From Zelopaecilomyces penicillatus (Eukaryota > Ascomycota > Sordariomycetes > Hypocreales > Pseudodiploosporaceae), in the NCBI GenBank assembly GCA_005765155.1, contig VCCP01000004.1, positions 3,472,001-3,536,000 on the forward strand: a stretch of DNA of 64,000 nucleotides, in the 5' to 3' direction. Shown piece after piece: positions 62,902 through 64,000 of the stretch (the stretch's first letter is position 1; the number at the start of each line of letters is the position of its first letter). A model generated the notes under the pieces. The model saw only the letters and a program-made list of their open reading frames with translations. It was not told the origin of the DNA and did not search any database. The translations under genes were made by a program, and so were the position numbers.

Positions 62902-64000
62902 ATAGTATCTTCTTAAGTTTATAGGGATTATTAATAGAATTTGCTTGAATAACCTTAATAAGGAGCCTTATTAATATAGTCTTATATAATATATAAGATA
63001 ATGGTTTTAAATCCTTTTAATTTAAATTATATTAGGAAGTATAGAATCTATATCTATTAAGCTAGTCTAGAATATCTTTAATAGATTTTAGGTATTATTA
63101 TTTAAGTGTTTTTAAATAATCTTTATATAATCTTAATTATTATAAGTCTTTTTTAAAGAAATAATTCTTTAATACTTTTTTAGCTTTTATTTATAAAAGA
63201 TTATAGATAAGTTCTTAGATAATATCTTTATAGGTATTAATTATATAATATATAAAGTAATTATATTTCTCTTTATTAATTATATTATTATCTTTTATTT
63301 TAAGCTTATAATTTAAAAGATATTTAATAATATTAATCCTATTAAAGTATTTAATAAGCTTAAGATTAATAGTATATCTTTTAGATTTATTTATAATAAG
63401 GATATTTTTAAGACTATTAAAGAGAGTAATATTAGTCTTAATAATATTTTATTAAAAACTCTTAATAATATTATCCCTTAATTGATTAATTAATTATAAG
63501 CCTGGTCTATTAAGGGAAGGGCTATTAGAATTTATAATAGATATTATACTAGATAAAGGAATACTTAGAGTAAGGATATTAAGGGTAATAGTCTTAAGAG
63601 TAGTAATTCTAATAATAGAGTTAGAGTTATTTAAAGATCTTCTTCTTTAGTATAGAGAGTATTTGCTTAAATTAAGGGCTAATAGTATACTAAGAAGATC
63701 TAATGATAATAAAGGCTTTCTATTATAGAGGTGTTTAGATATCTAGTCTAAGAAGGAGTTATCTTGATTCTTATATAATAATATCTTATTGATTATATTC
63801 TAGTATTAATATAAAACCTTTCCTTTAGGGATAGGTATTATACTTAAATTAAGGATAATAATTTCTATATTATTATAATTAAATAGTATTTTATTTCTAA
63901 AATACTAAGGTTATTTTTAAATAAAAAGCTTTTTTAATACTAAGGATAAAACCTATAGAGAGAGAAGAGAGATAAAAATATTTCCTAAGATTAGCTAAAT
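62902..64000 (-). pseudogene. L element gag-like region, 5' part, runs off the window
   Basis: Read on the minus strand this matches 30880-31800 base by base with C/T and G/A differences (AATAGATATAGATTCTATAC versus AATAGGTATAGATTCTATAT). It gives NRYRFYTSQYNLNQKDLK and SYILYK with stops taken as Gln. Copia D is inserted at its downstream end. The leader and 5' LTR lie beyond 64000. Confidence 0.55.

Larger units (their letters stand above)
50283..64000 (-). mobile_element. L element: Ty3/gypsy retrotransposon with nested copia C and D, partial
   Basis: The minus-strand order from the right edge is gag-like (64000-62902), [copia D], gag C-terminal part (56569-56400), a region with protease position, RT (about 54000-53400), RNase H (about 53230-52980), integrase (about 52600-52073), [copia LTR C], unknown segment (51597-50674) and 3' LTR. 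The 5' LTR should lie a few hundred bases beyond 64000, judging from the related copy at 29796-31800. All domains carry stops and lost catalytic residues. Confidence 0.75.

Noticed and set aside
56565..62906. A target-site duplication for copia D
   Set aside because: ATTAT on the left and ATAGT on the right match at only three of five positions, which is no better than chance in this composition.

Overview
The window looks like a filamentous ascomycete (Pezizomycotina) chromosome segment in which a short gene-rich edge meets a long AT-rich block made of retrotransposons. The evidence is two intron-rich fungal housekeeping genes (SEC23 3' end and RPL12) with GT...AG introns and CTAAC/CTGAC-type branch sites, followed from about 2.2-2.4 kb by DNA that is almost only A and T and nearly lacks CA, TG and CG. 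That is the footprint of repeat-induced point mutation (RIP). The species cannot be named from the sequence.

Layout. 1-433: last exons of SEC23 (+). 434-994: RPL12 promoter region. 995-1727: complete five-exon RPL12 (+). 1728-2400: gene-free transition. About 2.4-23.4 kb: hyper-AT DNA holding one recognisable relic LTR element (G3, 6643-11364), several microsatellites and short tandem repeats, and otherwise nothing readable. 23.4-29.8 kb: a G3-type LTR (23409-23593) and two partial Ty3/gypsy chromovirus copies called here G1 (23875-28545 and 28546-29795). 29.8-32.4 kb: two LTRs of a second gypsy family (L) around a gag-like stretch. 32.4-50.3 kb: the relic of a third gypsy element (H, + strand), split by a copia element (A, 33623-39853, target duplication AAGAT), a complete G1 element (41371-48116, target duplication TATTA) and a truncated copia copy (B, 48443-50282, - strand). 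50.3-64.0 kb: an L-family gypsy element on the - strand (3' LTR at 50283-50673, then IN, RNase H, RT and gag), containing a solo copia LTR (C, 51598-52072) and a complete copia element (D, 56570-62901, - strand). Its 5' end lies beyond the window.

No element appears active. Copia A and D each keep one gag-pol frame of about 5.0 kb with no net frameshift, broken by stop codons that are mostly former Gln (CAG/CAA) and Trp codons, as RIP predicts. Mutation load rises from D and C, through A, B and G1, to the G1 fragment at 23.9 kb and G3, which gives a relative age or exposure order.

The most interesting signal is in the G1 family. Between the end of its pol (a chromodomain on the - strand) and its 3' LTR lies about 1 kb that reads as protein on the opposite strand: a convergent antisense ORF, found in three separate copies and similar between diverged copies at the protein level. 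The other notable features are an array of short hairpins in the copia LTR and a half-tRNA(iMet)-type primer site next to it.
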